Shown: one piece after another, positions 34,472 to 45,500 of the stretch | How positions within the stretch are numbered: the stretch's first letter is position 1 | How the letters are laid out: every line of letters begins with the position of its first letter | Assembly: GCF_000875975.1 (NCBI RefSeq) | Contig: NZ_BAWW01000002.1 | Location: 124,001 to 188,000, forward strand | Length of the DNA: 64,000 nt | DNA from: Parachlamydia acanthamoebae | GTDB lineage: Bacteria > Chlamydiota > Chlamydiia > Chlamydiales > Parachlamydiaceae | Reading direction: 5' to 3' | Program-made: the position numbers and the translations under genes | Notes under the pieces: generated by a model | Told to the model about the DNA's origin: nothing | The model's database searches: none | Seen by the model: only the letters and a program-made list of their open reading frames with translations

Positions 34472-35204
34472 AATCCTTCACTTTTTGAATAAAGTAATTA
34501 AATATTTTTTGCATGTTGGTATCTGATGCGATCATCATTTCAGGGTGCCATTGGACACCAAGCATGAAGTGCCCATCATTCTTCTCTATTCCTTCAATCA
34601 TTCCATCTTTTGTCTTAGCATTGACAGTAAAACCATTCGCGAGTTCTTTAATTGCTTGATGATGAATGCTATTTGTCAAAAGAGACGATGTTTCAAAGAT
34701 TTCTTCTAAAATGGTGCCAGACATTAAATCAACCTGGTGTGTAGGGACATGCTTTTGCGCTTTTTGGCAATGCTGAATCCCTGTATTCACCATGTGTGGA
34801 ATATCCTGATAGAGAGTTCCCCCAAATGCGACATTTAATAATTGCAAACCTCGGCAAATTCCTAAAATTGGTTTGTTCGTTTCTTGTGCAATTCGCACAA
34901 GATGCAGTTCGTGGGTATCTCGTCTCGGAAAAATAGTCCCAATCATGGGATGGGGTTGTTCTCCATAAAGCAAAGGATTCACATCAATGCCACCTGAGAG
35001 GATGAGTCCGTCAATCTGATTCATCTGTTCGCGGACAATTTCCTCATTTTCCACGAAAGGCAGCATTAAAGGAATTCCGCCAGCCTGGATGATCACATCA
35101 ATATAGGAACAATTCACGTATACACGTTCTTGGCCGAGTTCTGGTCCCGCTGTTTCTAATAAAAAATTAGTTGAAATCCCGATAATTGCTTTTTTTGTAC
35201 GCAT
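34458..35204 (-). CDS. Gamma-glutamyl-gamma-aminobutyrate hydrolase-like class I glutamine amidotransferase
   Basis: 248 residues from the ATG at 35204. Catalytic landmarks are LSGGIDVNPLLYGE, the nucleophile elbow ILGICRGLQLLN with the active Cys, and HFMLGVQWHPEM with the His and Glu. This matches PuuD-like enzymes (peptidase C26) that hydrolyse gamma-glutamyl amides in polyamine breakdown. A TTG-started frame extends to 35276, but the promoter elements sit inside it, so the shorter start is right. The APC permease overlaps its 3' end by 14 bases. Confidence 0.88.
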   Translation of the reverse strand: MRTKKAIIGISTNFLLETAGPELGQERVYVNCSYIDVIIQAGGIPLMLPFVENEEIVREQMNQIDGLILSGGIDVNPLLYGEQPHPMIGTIFPRRDTHELHLVRIAQETNKPILGICRGLQLLNVAFGGTLYQDIPHMVNTGIQHCQKAQKHVPTHQVDLMSGTILEEIFETSSLLTNSIHHQAIKELANGFTVNAKTKDGMIEGIEKNDGHFMLGVQWHPEMMIASDTNMQKIFNYFIQKVKDYGSI

Positions 35205-35246
35205 GAAAAACCAATAATTGATAGAAAGATTAAATTTTAAATAAAA

Positions 35247-35276
35247 ATTATAACAAATTGTCTCACAAAATGTCAA
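35247..35276 (-). promoter_or_regulatory. Consensus promoter of the amidotransferase-permease operon
   Basis: On the minus strand: perfect TTGACA (35276-35271), 18-base spacer, perfect TATAAT (35252-35247). The start codon at 35204 lies 42 bases downstream. Confidence 0.8.
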
Positions 35277-35391
35277 TTTGATTCAATTTTATACATATCC
35301 ACAATAGGTTAACTTTGCAATAAATCTATTTAAAAATAATTAATTCATTTGAATGGAGCGTAATTACTCTTGTCTGTTCTAATATTATTAT

Positions 35392-35417
35392 TTATAATAA
35401 TGTTAATGGTTATAATT
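35392..35417. promoter_or_regulatory. TTATAA...GTTATAATT dyad upstream of the 198-residue gene
   Basis: TTATAA at 35392-35397 and GTTATAATT at 35409-35417, about 30 bases before the start codon. It resembles elements upstream of both giant genes and may hold a -10 box. Confidence 0.45.
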
Positions 35418-35445
35418 AAAAAATAGGCTTATGCAGGAGACCATC

Positions 35446-36042
35446 ATGTTTTTATTAACACCACAATATACAGATTTTTATCCCGATTTTACCCGTACAA
35501 CTGACAAGATTGATGAGAGTGATAAAGTGGTCCAAACTTTACATGAATTTGATGCAGACAAAGAATTGTTGGGTATAAAAAAAGATAAAAAAACGCAGTC
35601 GCAATCGCTGGTACATATCAATAAAGATGATTATACCATTAAAAATAGGATTCTCTCGTGGTTTGGAAAAGGCAAATTAGCACATACGAAGTTCGATCTT
35701 TATGACGTATGTCGCTATTTGTGGCATTACGATTTTCAAGTTGAAGACAAAGAAGTGCACAAAAAAGTTTGTGATATAGCGGGTAAATTTTTGCTCCGTC
35801 CAGGGATGTCTTTATATAAACGTGCGGCATACAAGTATGCGCAATCACCCGAGCAGCTTGCCACTTTGGCTCTATGGATAAAAAATTCCAAAAAAGAAGA
35901 TGCTCCAATATATTTTGAGACAGATGCAAGAAAGTTTACCCTATATACGAATTCTGCGATGGAGGACTCTGATTCTTCTGTAAATTCTGAGAAAGTAAAA
36001 AAAGTTTTCCGTAATCTTTGTATTTGGAGTTCTCCTAAATAA
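35446..36042 (+). CDS. Hypothetical protein, 198 residues
   Basis: I recognise no family. The start at 35446 is chosen because AGGAG lies six bases upstream; an ATG at 35431 lies before that site. The protein is soluble and charged, with KNRILSWFGKGKLAHTKFDL and a helical centre (KVCDIAGKFLLRPGMSLYKR). There is no signal peptide. Its 5' flank resembles that of giant gene 2, and a radC remnant follows it, just as intact radC follows giant gene 2. It therefore sits in a duplicated locus and is possibly controlled in the same way. Confidence 0.65.
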   Translation: MFLLTPQYTDFYPDFTRTTDKIDESDKVVQTLHEFDADKELLGIKKDKKTQSQSLVHINKDDYTIKNRILSWFGKGKLAHTKFDLYDVCRYLWHYDFQVEDKEVHKKVCDIAGKFLLRPGMSLYKRAAYKYAQSPEQLATLALWIKNSKKEDAPIYFETDARKFTLYTNSAMEDSDSSVNSEKVKKVFRNLCIWSSPK

Positions 36043-36044
36043 CA

Positions 36045-36155
36045 AAGTTTGGGTGAGTAGGGAGGAGCCGAATCCTTCCACACGAAGCGAAACATACAAA
36101 TTTCCACAAGCCAACCAACTAACACAAGGTCTTCCTTTGAAAGAGGAATCCCACA
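36045..36155 (-). pseudogene. Decayed 3' end of radC
   Basis: This stretch aligns in three blocks to the end of intact radC (about 45728-45890), including shared GAAGCGAAAC/GCAGCGAAAC-type, TTCCACAAGCC and AAGGTCTTC segments, with gaps of about 36 and 20 bases between them. On the minus strand it still reads VGWLVEIC against VGRLVGIC of RadC. It has no start and cannot make a protein. It is a scar of a segmental duplication that included the radC tail. Confidence 0.75.
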
Positions 36156-36290
36156 GCCCGATTGCGGGTATTCTAAGCGAGTTCTGGTTCTCTATTTATA
36201 GTAAAAAATCAGTTTAAATTTCGATAAAAAACAATAATGGATAGGTGGCTTAAATTTAATAAAAGTTAAGACGAAATCTCTCGTAAATCG

Positions 36291-36380
36291 ATTTGATTCA
36301 TTCCATGCATATCTGCAGTAAGTTATCCCAATTGAGAATGTACGATAAAGTAATTATAAATTATAATATTGTTATAATTT
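36291..36380 (+). promoter_or_regulatory. Upstream region of giant gene 2, homologous to that of the 198-residue gene
   Basis: 36291-36327 matches 35276-35313 at roughly 70 per cent, starting with ATTTGATTCA in both. It is followed by TTATAAT (36361) and GTTATAATTT (36371), the AT-rich dyad also found before giant gene 1. The rest of 36156-36521 holds no other gene that I can support. Confidence 0.5.
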
Positions 36381-36521
36381 ATGTGGTTTTTTGTAAAACA
36401 TGATAATTTCGTTGATTTAAAATTAATTGTATTTAATTTAAATTACTAGTTGCGCGCAGATTTAACTTATTCATTTTCAAAAGTTTGGCTAAGTATAAGA
36501 GCGTTAAATCGGGAGAATATA

Positions 36522-39500
36522 ATGATAAGAACGGACAATGGTCAACCTGAACGATGGATCGAAGCAACAAGGGATGCGTTTGGAGTTCCTCACGCTAAAG
36601 TTGTTTCGGAGGAAGCGACTCAAACAAGTGATAAGCCAATCATTGGTAGATCCCCGAAAACAGAACCTATTTCAACTCTCCCAAAACGTTCACTCCCGTC
36701 TCAGCAAGTCTGGCGGCATGAAACCGTAATGGGAAGAATTGTTAATTTCTTTGAACAATCCGTATTTATATTAAGAAAACTTTGGCCAAAGCGTTCACCA
36801 AAAGTTGATCAACGCTTAATGGCTGCTATCCATGCAGATCGAATATCAGCAGCATATCCTGGATTGCAGGTAGCGCCCTTAAGTCAAATTTTGAAGTACA
36901 TGATCCCTTTTTTGAAAGCTCAAAAAGGAGAAATGGCACCTCCTAAGGGTTTGATTAAGTCGCTTCAAAAATGTGCAAAGTGGTCATCAGAATTAGAAAA
37001 AATTGGGACTTTTTCCAACCCGGGGAAACGAGCTGAGCTTTTAAATGTTTTCTGTAAAAATCTTAGTCAAACAATTAAGGATCTTCCTTCTGGGATATCG
37101 TGTATTTTGCCTGGAGGATGGGGACAAGGATTGCAAATTCATCCAGCTTTATATGAAATAACAAAAAATCCATCGGGATCTTACAAAATAAGAATTTTAT
37201 CACGGGATTTGTCCGTAAATCCTCATGCGACGCTTGCTTCTGCTGGAAAGTTGAAAATATATCCGGAAACAACTTTCGATGATCTAACAGCCGAAGAAAT
37301 TTCAAACCTAGATTGGTTAAATGCTCTTTTATCTTTGCAGCTTCCCCTTGCCTCCGGAATTGGCAGGGAAGTTAAACCAAATACGGTTTCCCCAGACTTT
37401 AATTCATTAAGTCAGCTATTTTTACCTTTTGCCGATCGAATAGATCAATCTCCTAAGCCCATCGAAAACTATCAATCATTTCTAAAGAACCCACTGCAAA
37501 CAAAAAATGTTTGGATGTTGGTTGATATGATTGGAATGGGAGGAAAAGTGTCACTACCAGCTAAGGAGCGGCGCAAACTGCAAATCAAGGTTAATACCTT
37601 GTTCGAATTTTTCGAAGTCGTAAAAAAAGATTTATCGAATAATTTGACTAATCAACTTCTTCTAAAAGAAGGGGTTCAAAATGTCAGTCGATTAACAAGC
37701 TTAATGTTTGCAGAAGGACAATTGTCGGAAGCTGAAATAGCCGTATTAAATAGAGAATGCGCTGCAATCGAGCGGACGATTGCAAAGGCTAAAAACGAAA
37801 AGGTGCGAACCTCTAAAAAAAATCCCTTTTTGCAGAAAAGCAGGATTACCCCTTTTGTTTTTCACAAGAAGGAATTGAATGTTAAACCTTTCAATTCCAA
37901 GTGGATTACTAGTCTTAAAACAAGCTCTTCCACTATGCCTGAGACTCAAATAAGGATAGATATACCAGAAGAAATCCTTCAAAAGAGTATTTCAAAAGAA
38001 AAAAATGAATATGCTTATAAGCTGAACATCGATTCGATTCCGAAAGTACTTTCTGGCTTATGTAAAGAATGCGAAGAGCTAAACAGTAAAAATGAGGATT
38101 ATGACTTACAAAATCGCATCCTTGATTTTGTCTATGCGATTGAACTTCCTAAAATCACGAAGCCGCAAAAAACCGAACATTTATATGACTATCAAGGAGG
38201 ATCCATTAATTGGGATGAAATGTCCCCAGAGCTTCGGCAAACTTGTTGCGTCGAATTAGGAAAAATAAGCAAGTTTTTAGTTGAATCTGCACTTAAAACA
38301 GAGACAGTAAATCCCGAAAAACTGATGACGGTTATCAAAGTTGGGATTTTGCAAGAATATCTGGTTCGGCTTGATTCTGATCGAACGCGAATCAATGATA
38401 GTGTTGTGATAACTTTTTGGCCTCAAGTCCTAAGTGAATATCTAAGAAATTTTAGCGCGCGTTTAAGAAGTTACTCCATCAGAGAAGATCAATTAAGAAA
38501 CGAAATTATTGATCAATATGGATACACAACCTATATCTCAAGTTTTTCTAGCAATGCAAGGCCTTCACAAAAAATTTTAACAATAGAAAGTAGAGATTAT
38601 CCATATCAAAGAAGTCGAAAATCACAAGACCAAAAAGACACTGTTAGGTATCAACGTCCACTACAGTTATTTGCAAATAAAGTTGGTATTCCTCTACAAG
38701 TTTTAGCTCTGGATCAGCAAATGGAACTTTTCCAAAGGATTTTTCAAGTTAAAATGTTGGGGGTAGAATTTATTGCCAATGAAGCGAGCGAAGTGGCTCA
38801 TTCTGCAAGGAATAAAAAATATCAATATGCTCCTGTTCGTGCGGCAGCTCAATATGGTCAATTTCCAGATAAAAGAGGACGTAGCCTTAAAACGGAAGAA
38901 GCGATTAGAGACAATCCCGAAAAAATTTTTGCAGATTTGCTCAAACGATTAGATTTCCCTTTTCCTCGAGAAGCAAAAAACTTACCGAGCTTATCAAAGC
39001 CTGATCTTGCAGATTTACTTGTTGCTGTAGGTAAAAATGGCATTATTGAAACAATGGGGTTACTTAAGCAAAAACCCTATCTTTTAGAAATTCCTGATGT
39101 ACGGGCGTTACTTGAGCACGTCATTTTTGGTGGGTATCACGATGAATATGATTATGAAAAAAATACACTTCACAATCATTTGAAAGATAATGAAAAACTC
39201 GCACGACTTTTAGCTGATTGGATCAAAGAGCAATTTAAACTTTTTAGTAATCGTGGAAAGATTCCGGAAACTCTTTTTATGATTTATTTAGCGCAGAGCC
39301 TTGAAAATCTTTCTCCTGATTTAATTCAAAATCATCGCATTGATTTTGAATTTCCTGATTATACTCCGTTAATTAAAGAATGGGCCTATGCATCTTTAGA
39401 TCATAAAAATCCGGAATTTGAATATCGCCATATTCTTTGGACCCATCTTTTGCTGATGTATGAGAATTTAGATCAACTAAGTACAGAGCAAATTGTGGAA

Positions 39501-42500
39501 TTTTTAGAGGGCAATGCTATTTTAAATAGTACTTCAGCCGAAATATATGAATTGGATCCACTACAACAAATTCGTGTCCGTACATTGCGTGAAAAATGGA
39601 AAAATCCGATTAAATTATTCTTGGAAAAAGCGGAATCAAAACCCGTACTTGAAAAAGTTTTGGATTCAATCTGTCTTTTAACAAACTCTCCACCACCAGG
39701 AAAAGAATGGGTAGGAAGCTTCCCGCTTTATATGGCCGGCGATTACCAAATTGATTTGCTCAAAGGAACTTTGAATAATAAGAAAGAAGGCTGGTCCACG
39801 CAAAGTATGCCTCTTGAAATTAAAGAAAATCCGGTGGTTGGTCAGGCTTTAGCTAAAATGAGTATTGTAGGCTTTTCTTCTAAGCATACGCAACGTGATG
39901 CAGCAGATTTTTACCATCTAGATGATCCTCAAAATCGAGCAGTGGTTGTTGTTGCTTCTTCACAGAAAGATGTGTGTGTGTACAGGGAAATCACAAGCAG
40001 AGAGAAAAAATATTGGTTGCGATATGTTCCTAAGGAAAGCCTATTCGCCTTATCTTCTTCGTCGGACAAGGGAGAAGAACTCGCAGAAGTTGGTTTAAAA
40101 TCCATTTTAAAAGCGATTAAGCAATATAAAAAGGCAAAAAGTGAGTCAAAACTCTCTGAATTTTTAGATCAGCCAAACTACAGTTTTTGGGTAGACTCCA
40201 GAAAGCCTTCCCATTTTTTTGTGATGGATGACAAGGGAAATGCTCTTTATTGGATCTCTCTAAAACAAGGCAAAAGCAAACAAATTATTGATCATGTCAT
40301 AGATTTAAGAGTTGAGAACGAACAAAAAGAAGCGAAAGTGGGGTCCTTGACCGATTCTATGCATCCCGTATGGCAACAGTTAAAAAGCTTGGATTCGCCT
40401 TCAAATATTTTAGTTTGGAAGACAAAAAGCAAAATTCAAAAAGTTGAGTTAACGCGCTACGGCTTAGATTTTATTGAGAGAGATGGAAAAGTTGTGTGTG
40501 CGAGTTCTCCTTTGAATGGTTGGATTTTAGAAGTGACCCCTTCTGAAAGTACCTTAAAAAAAGGTCTTCCGCATGCTTTGCTTCTAACTCATCCAAAGAT
40601 CGCTTCGCAACATAGACTCATTGTCCCTCAATTAACAATCGAACCTAATATACTTGAGTTTTCCTATCGATTATTCTTTAATGCGATAAAAAGTACATTA
40701 AAGGGGCACTTCCTTTCTTTAGATAAGAAAGATCCTGTAAGATCCGATTGGAAATTGAGTGCTCAAGAAGGAAAGCAAGATTATTGGATTTTTGACATAG
40801 ACCCTATTAGTTTAAATCTAAAAGAAATCTCCGAGCAATCGATAGAGCCTTATACATATCTTGCCAGAGTCGCTCATTTGCTAAATCAGCCAGAAAGAAG
40901 CTTAGAATTTCTTCTCTCGTTAACCATAAATCCTAAAAAATGGGTTCAGGGAGACGTTAATGCCCTTCAAAAATTCATAACAGATGATTCGATTAAGACA
41001 CCAGATAACATTGCTCTTAAGCTTCAGGCAGCCTTAATTGGGAAAAAATTAGCGCCCAGAGCCCATAAGCATGCATTCACAAGGGCAATGGCGGAGCTTT
41101 ACAAAGAATATCTGCAATATGGGGGGAAAATTTCAGGTTTGCAAAGAATTTCTGCAGAGCACGAATTGCTTTGTTTGAGAGCTTTGGAAGAATATGATGA
41201 GCAATTTTATCTTGCCAATGCTCCTATGCTATTACAAAGGAAGGAAGCTCGTAAGATGAAACCTTTAAAGGCTGAGCGAGCTTATTTTCAAGATTCCAAA
41301 ATCGAAACAAAAATTTCCAAATTTAGTAATGATTTGTTACGTGAATTGAGGGAGAGACAAGAAGACTCTACCTACAAATTTCTTTCTAAAGATGCGTCGC
41401 AGCTGGGAACTCAGTTTATTGAGATCTACAAAACGATCCTTGACAAGGATGTTACAAGCCAAAATTTTCGGCGTCTAGAACTCACCTTGCGTTCATTACC
41501 AGATTTAAAAGATCCCAGAGCAGGAGCGCATGTCCGTCGGCCTGAATTTTATCAGACTTTGCAAAAATACTTGATAAAAGTTCTCGATATACGAAAGACG
41601 GGTGATTCAATTCCTTTTCCAAAAGTCCCCGATCTCTATTTAAAAGCGAGTAGATTTTATGAAGAAGAGAAAGGACAATATGAAGAAACCGTGGAAAATT
41701 TACAGACATTCCTTAGCGAGTTGGAAAATCTTGTGGAAAATTTTGAGCAAGAGCATCCAGGTTCAGATGAAAATGTGAAAGTGTCTGCGATTGAATATGA
41801 TGTTATGCAATTAAAGAGAGAATTTGATGAGTGTTTAGCGAAGGCTAAATCTAAAAATCCGGATCTTATATATGACGAATTAAGCTTAGATGATTTAGAA
41901 CAAGCTTTAAGTATAAAAAAGCCTCTCATGAGTCTCGTTTCACTTGATCCTTCTGTTGGACATTCCATTTACTCGAAAGAGCAGCTTCAAGAGTTTTTTA
42001 TTGAAAATACCGTGATTCCTCCCATTCCGGTTCTCGATCTTTCCAGTTTAAAGCAGGCATCAAACGCTGCTTTAAGTGCGGCGGCAATGGAGCTTGAAAA
42101 CGAGATGCGATTAGCAAAAGAGCGTATACAAGCGCAAACGCCCATGATGTTTATAAAAGGAGAAGACTCTCGTGCTACATTAGAAAAAAATCTGTGGGAA
42201 AAAAGAGCTCAATGGGATGCAAAGCAAAAGGCTGCCCGTACACTTATTTTGACTCTTGTGCAAGAAAAAAGTGTTCCTGTCTATCTTTTAAAGCAAAAAG
42301 CTAAAGCTGTGATAAATATTGATCTAGAACTTTTATTAAAACATTTTTTGCAAAATGATTTAGAAAGTTTGACGGAAAGCTTACCCGAGGGGATTGAATT
42401 CGATAAACTTAAGAATGCCTTAGGAGACTATCTCTTAATTATAACCGATCTTCAACGCATCGATGCCGCTCTGGATGAAATCAAACAACTCAGTGATAAA

Positions 42501-45500
42501 AAAGAGGGATCTTCCCCTATGGCTGAAGCTTCTTTGTACGAGCTTTTGACAGCAGAAAGACAATATAATCCTCAAGAAAGCCCTCAGCTACTATTGTTTG
42601 AGTATATGTCTAATCTTCTTCTGCGTGAAGGTCAACTCAAAATGGTTCAAGACTTTATCCAAAATCCTGACAGTGTAAGGCAAGCCGTAACTGGGGCGGG
42701 TAAAACTACTGTTATTCTGGTTTTGAGTGCCTTGATGCTAGCAAACGGTACGAATCTTGTAACAGTCAACTTTCCTAAACAACTTTTTGAAGAGAATTTG
42801 CACGATCTAAAAAACAAGCTGGGTAAAATCTGTCAAAGAAGTATTTATCCGCTTCAATTTAACATGTCTACTCCCATACAAATTCCAGACAATCATTCTC
42901 CATTGGGCCAGATCTCTCTTTTTAAAGAAATGTACGAAGATTTATTGCATACCATCATGAAAAAGGGCGTGGTGATTTCCACGATTGAAAGTCAACAGGC
43001 TTTAGAGCAAAAATGGATTCGTCTGATTGATCAACAATCCAGGCAATCACCAAAAGAGATTTCTCCCATTGAAAAAGAGCACCTAATTTATTTAACAAAA
43101 ATTCGAGCGCTCATGCAAAAACATCAATCAACCATTCTGGATGAGTTCGATAAAGCTCTGAATCAGCGGGAAGAAAGGCATTTAAAAGTGGGTGTAGCTC
43201 AACCCATTCCACCATTTATTTGGCAAACAAGCCTGGAATTATATGATCTCCTTTTAGCAGATCCTGAGCTAGGTTTACAGCGCAACTTGCAAGGCGAATC
43301 GTTAACAGAAGTGCAACGAGATAAGGTAATTAAGCGAGTCGCAGCACAAATGGCAGAAAAAATAGCCAATGAGCGAGGCATTCAAAACGAAAGCAAAGAA
43401 GCTTTTATAGATGCTTTAAAAGATTACTTTTTGGGAGAGAGTGAAGATTTTCTTGCAGAAGTTCAACATTGGTTGCCACAAGAGAAAGACAAGATAGCTC
43501 TTCTTAAAGATCAGTTTTGCACTTATTTACCTCTGACATTATCTAAAACTTGTCAGGTGAGATATATTCGCTCCAAGGATGGTGAACATACAGTGCCTTG
43601 CCTTGCAAGTGACATTCCGCGTGAAAGCTCTGAATTTGAGCAAATTCTTGAACGTGTTAATTACACCATTCAAGATCATTACCAGACAGGGGAAAGGGAA
43701 GAGTTTATTCATCGATGGATTTTTTCCAAGAAAAATACGGCTGAAGCTGCCGTCATGAATGGATTTTATGAAAGTATGGATGAAACCCCTGAAGCTAAAG
43801 TGTTTGAAAGCTTTTTCCCTGGGAAAAAGCTTAGCGCAACATTGCCAAGCCAAATCCTCGATTTAATCCGTGAAGTCAATGCAGATCCTCTTCGTATTCG
43901 ACGTTTTCTAGAGCTTTGTTTGGCGAAATTAGAAGTTTCAACAGGCAAAATTAGTTGCGACGGCCATAATTTAGTGGCCATGTCTAAACACACCGCTGGT
44001 GCGTCTGCGACATTAGGCTCATTGCATGCGCTCCCTTCTTCTATGCAAATTGAAGGCGCGGAAGATAAAGGAGCAACAGGCAAAATGGTGACAGCAATGC
44101 TGCTAAAAAGTGGAGCGTGTGATGGTTCAATTCCAAAAATGTTACGCTATAATCCTGAACATCCTGAAACATTAATTTCTGAGGTTGTGAAAACAGATTC
44201 AGATATTCAGGTTGTTATTGATGGAGCTGGCGTGGCGGCCCTCCATGGAATGCCGTTTGGAGTTCCTTCTCAGCAATTGCTAGATGGACAACCTTCTAGT
44301 TCTCGCATCCAAGGGGTTCTATTAGGCGGTGCTGGGAATCGTCAGCAAGTACATACGCGAAAAGGGATTCTTGCTCCTGAAGCAGCGGGATTAAAGCCTA
44401 GTGAATTGGGTGGTTTTTTTGACGAAAGCCGTGCAAGAGGGGCTGATTTTAAAATGGCACCTGGAGCTAGAGCCCTTATTACAGCGAATAGTAAGCAGCT
44501 ATTTGAGGAAGTACTTCAAACTGTGGGCCGTTTAAGAAGGGCAGATCAACGCGCTTGTTACATTGTTCCGAAGGAAGATCCAGTTCAGGATGTATCAGAT
44601 CTGATTAAGAAGTCTCTTCAAAATAGTGTTGAAAGAGAAGCGGACGATTTGTTTCGCGCAAAAAAACACGAATTGCGCGACATTGTGCGCAGTGAGATGA
44701 TTGCAGATTTATTAGCACGAGCCGAGAATATTGGGTTAGAAGCCATGTTAGGCCGATATCGAGAAGACTTTGTGGAACATCAGATTTTAGTCACAGAAAA
44801 AAAGGGCGATCTATCTATCCCCGGCTCTTACTTTGCCATGAATGCGATGATTAATCGTATGGATAAAGATCCGGAAACCGAGTTGAAAACTTTGCAGGAT
44901 GGTTATCTGGAAATGGTGAATGAGTTAGAGCTGTCCAAAGCGAGAGAACGTTTATCGAAACTTAGCTATCCACCAGAGTTGCTTCTACGATTACCCATAA
45001 AAGTATTTGGAGGGAGTAGTCCGCTATTAGATCAAGAAGTTGAAATTGAGACAGAAACTGAAATTGAAACCGAAACTGAAGTTGAAATAGAGATAGAAAG
45101 TCAAGCATCTCGTGAATACTATAGTTGGATTAATTATCCTGACAAGCATGCTCTTAATAAGTTTCATAAAGCTTTTGATCGGAATATCAGCTTTTCGGAG
45201 AATTTTTTCCCTTATAATAGGAATGAATTATCGAAACAAAGACAATTGTTCGATCGTTTGCAAAACCCCGTGCACTATATTAGGGTGAAGATCAATTGGA
45301 AAGATAAGCTGCAATTGGTTATCCTAGATACATTAGATTTTTTTAAAGAATTTAGCAAGCCTGATAAATCACAGAGCATTTATGATTTGCGTTTGAAAAA
45401 ATTTGTTTCTGGACCTTTACTGACTAATTCTGATTCAATCCAACCTAGATTTAACCGTTTTCTGGCTCAAATACGCTTCTTTAATGGAGAGCATGACCAT

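Noticed and set aside
34458-35276. Longer amidotransferase from the TTG at 35276
   Set aside because: A consensus promoter (TTGACA-18-TATAAT) lies within the first codons of the longer frame, so the transcript cannot carry it.
35639-36125. Minus-strand frames opposite the 198-residue gene
   Set aside because: They are shadows; only the part in 36045-36155 has meaning, as the decayed radC tail.
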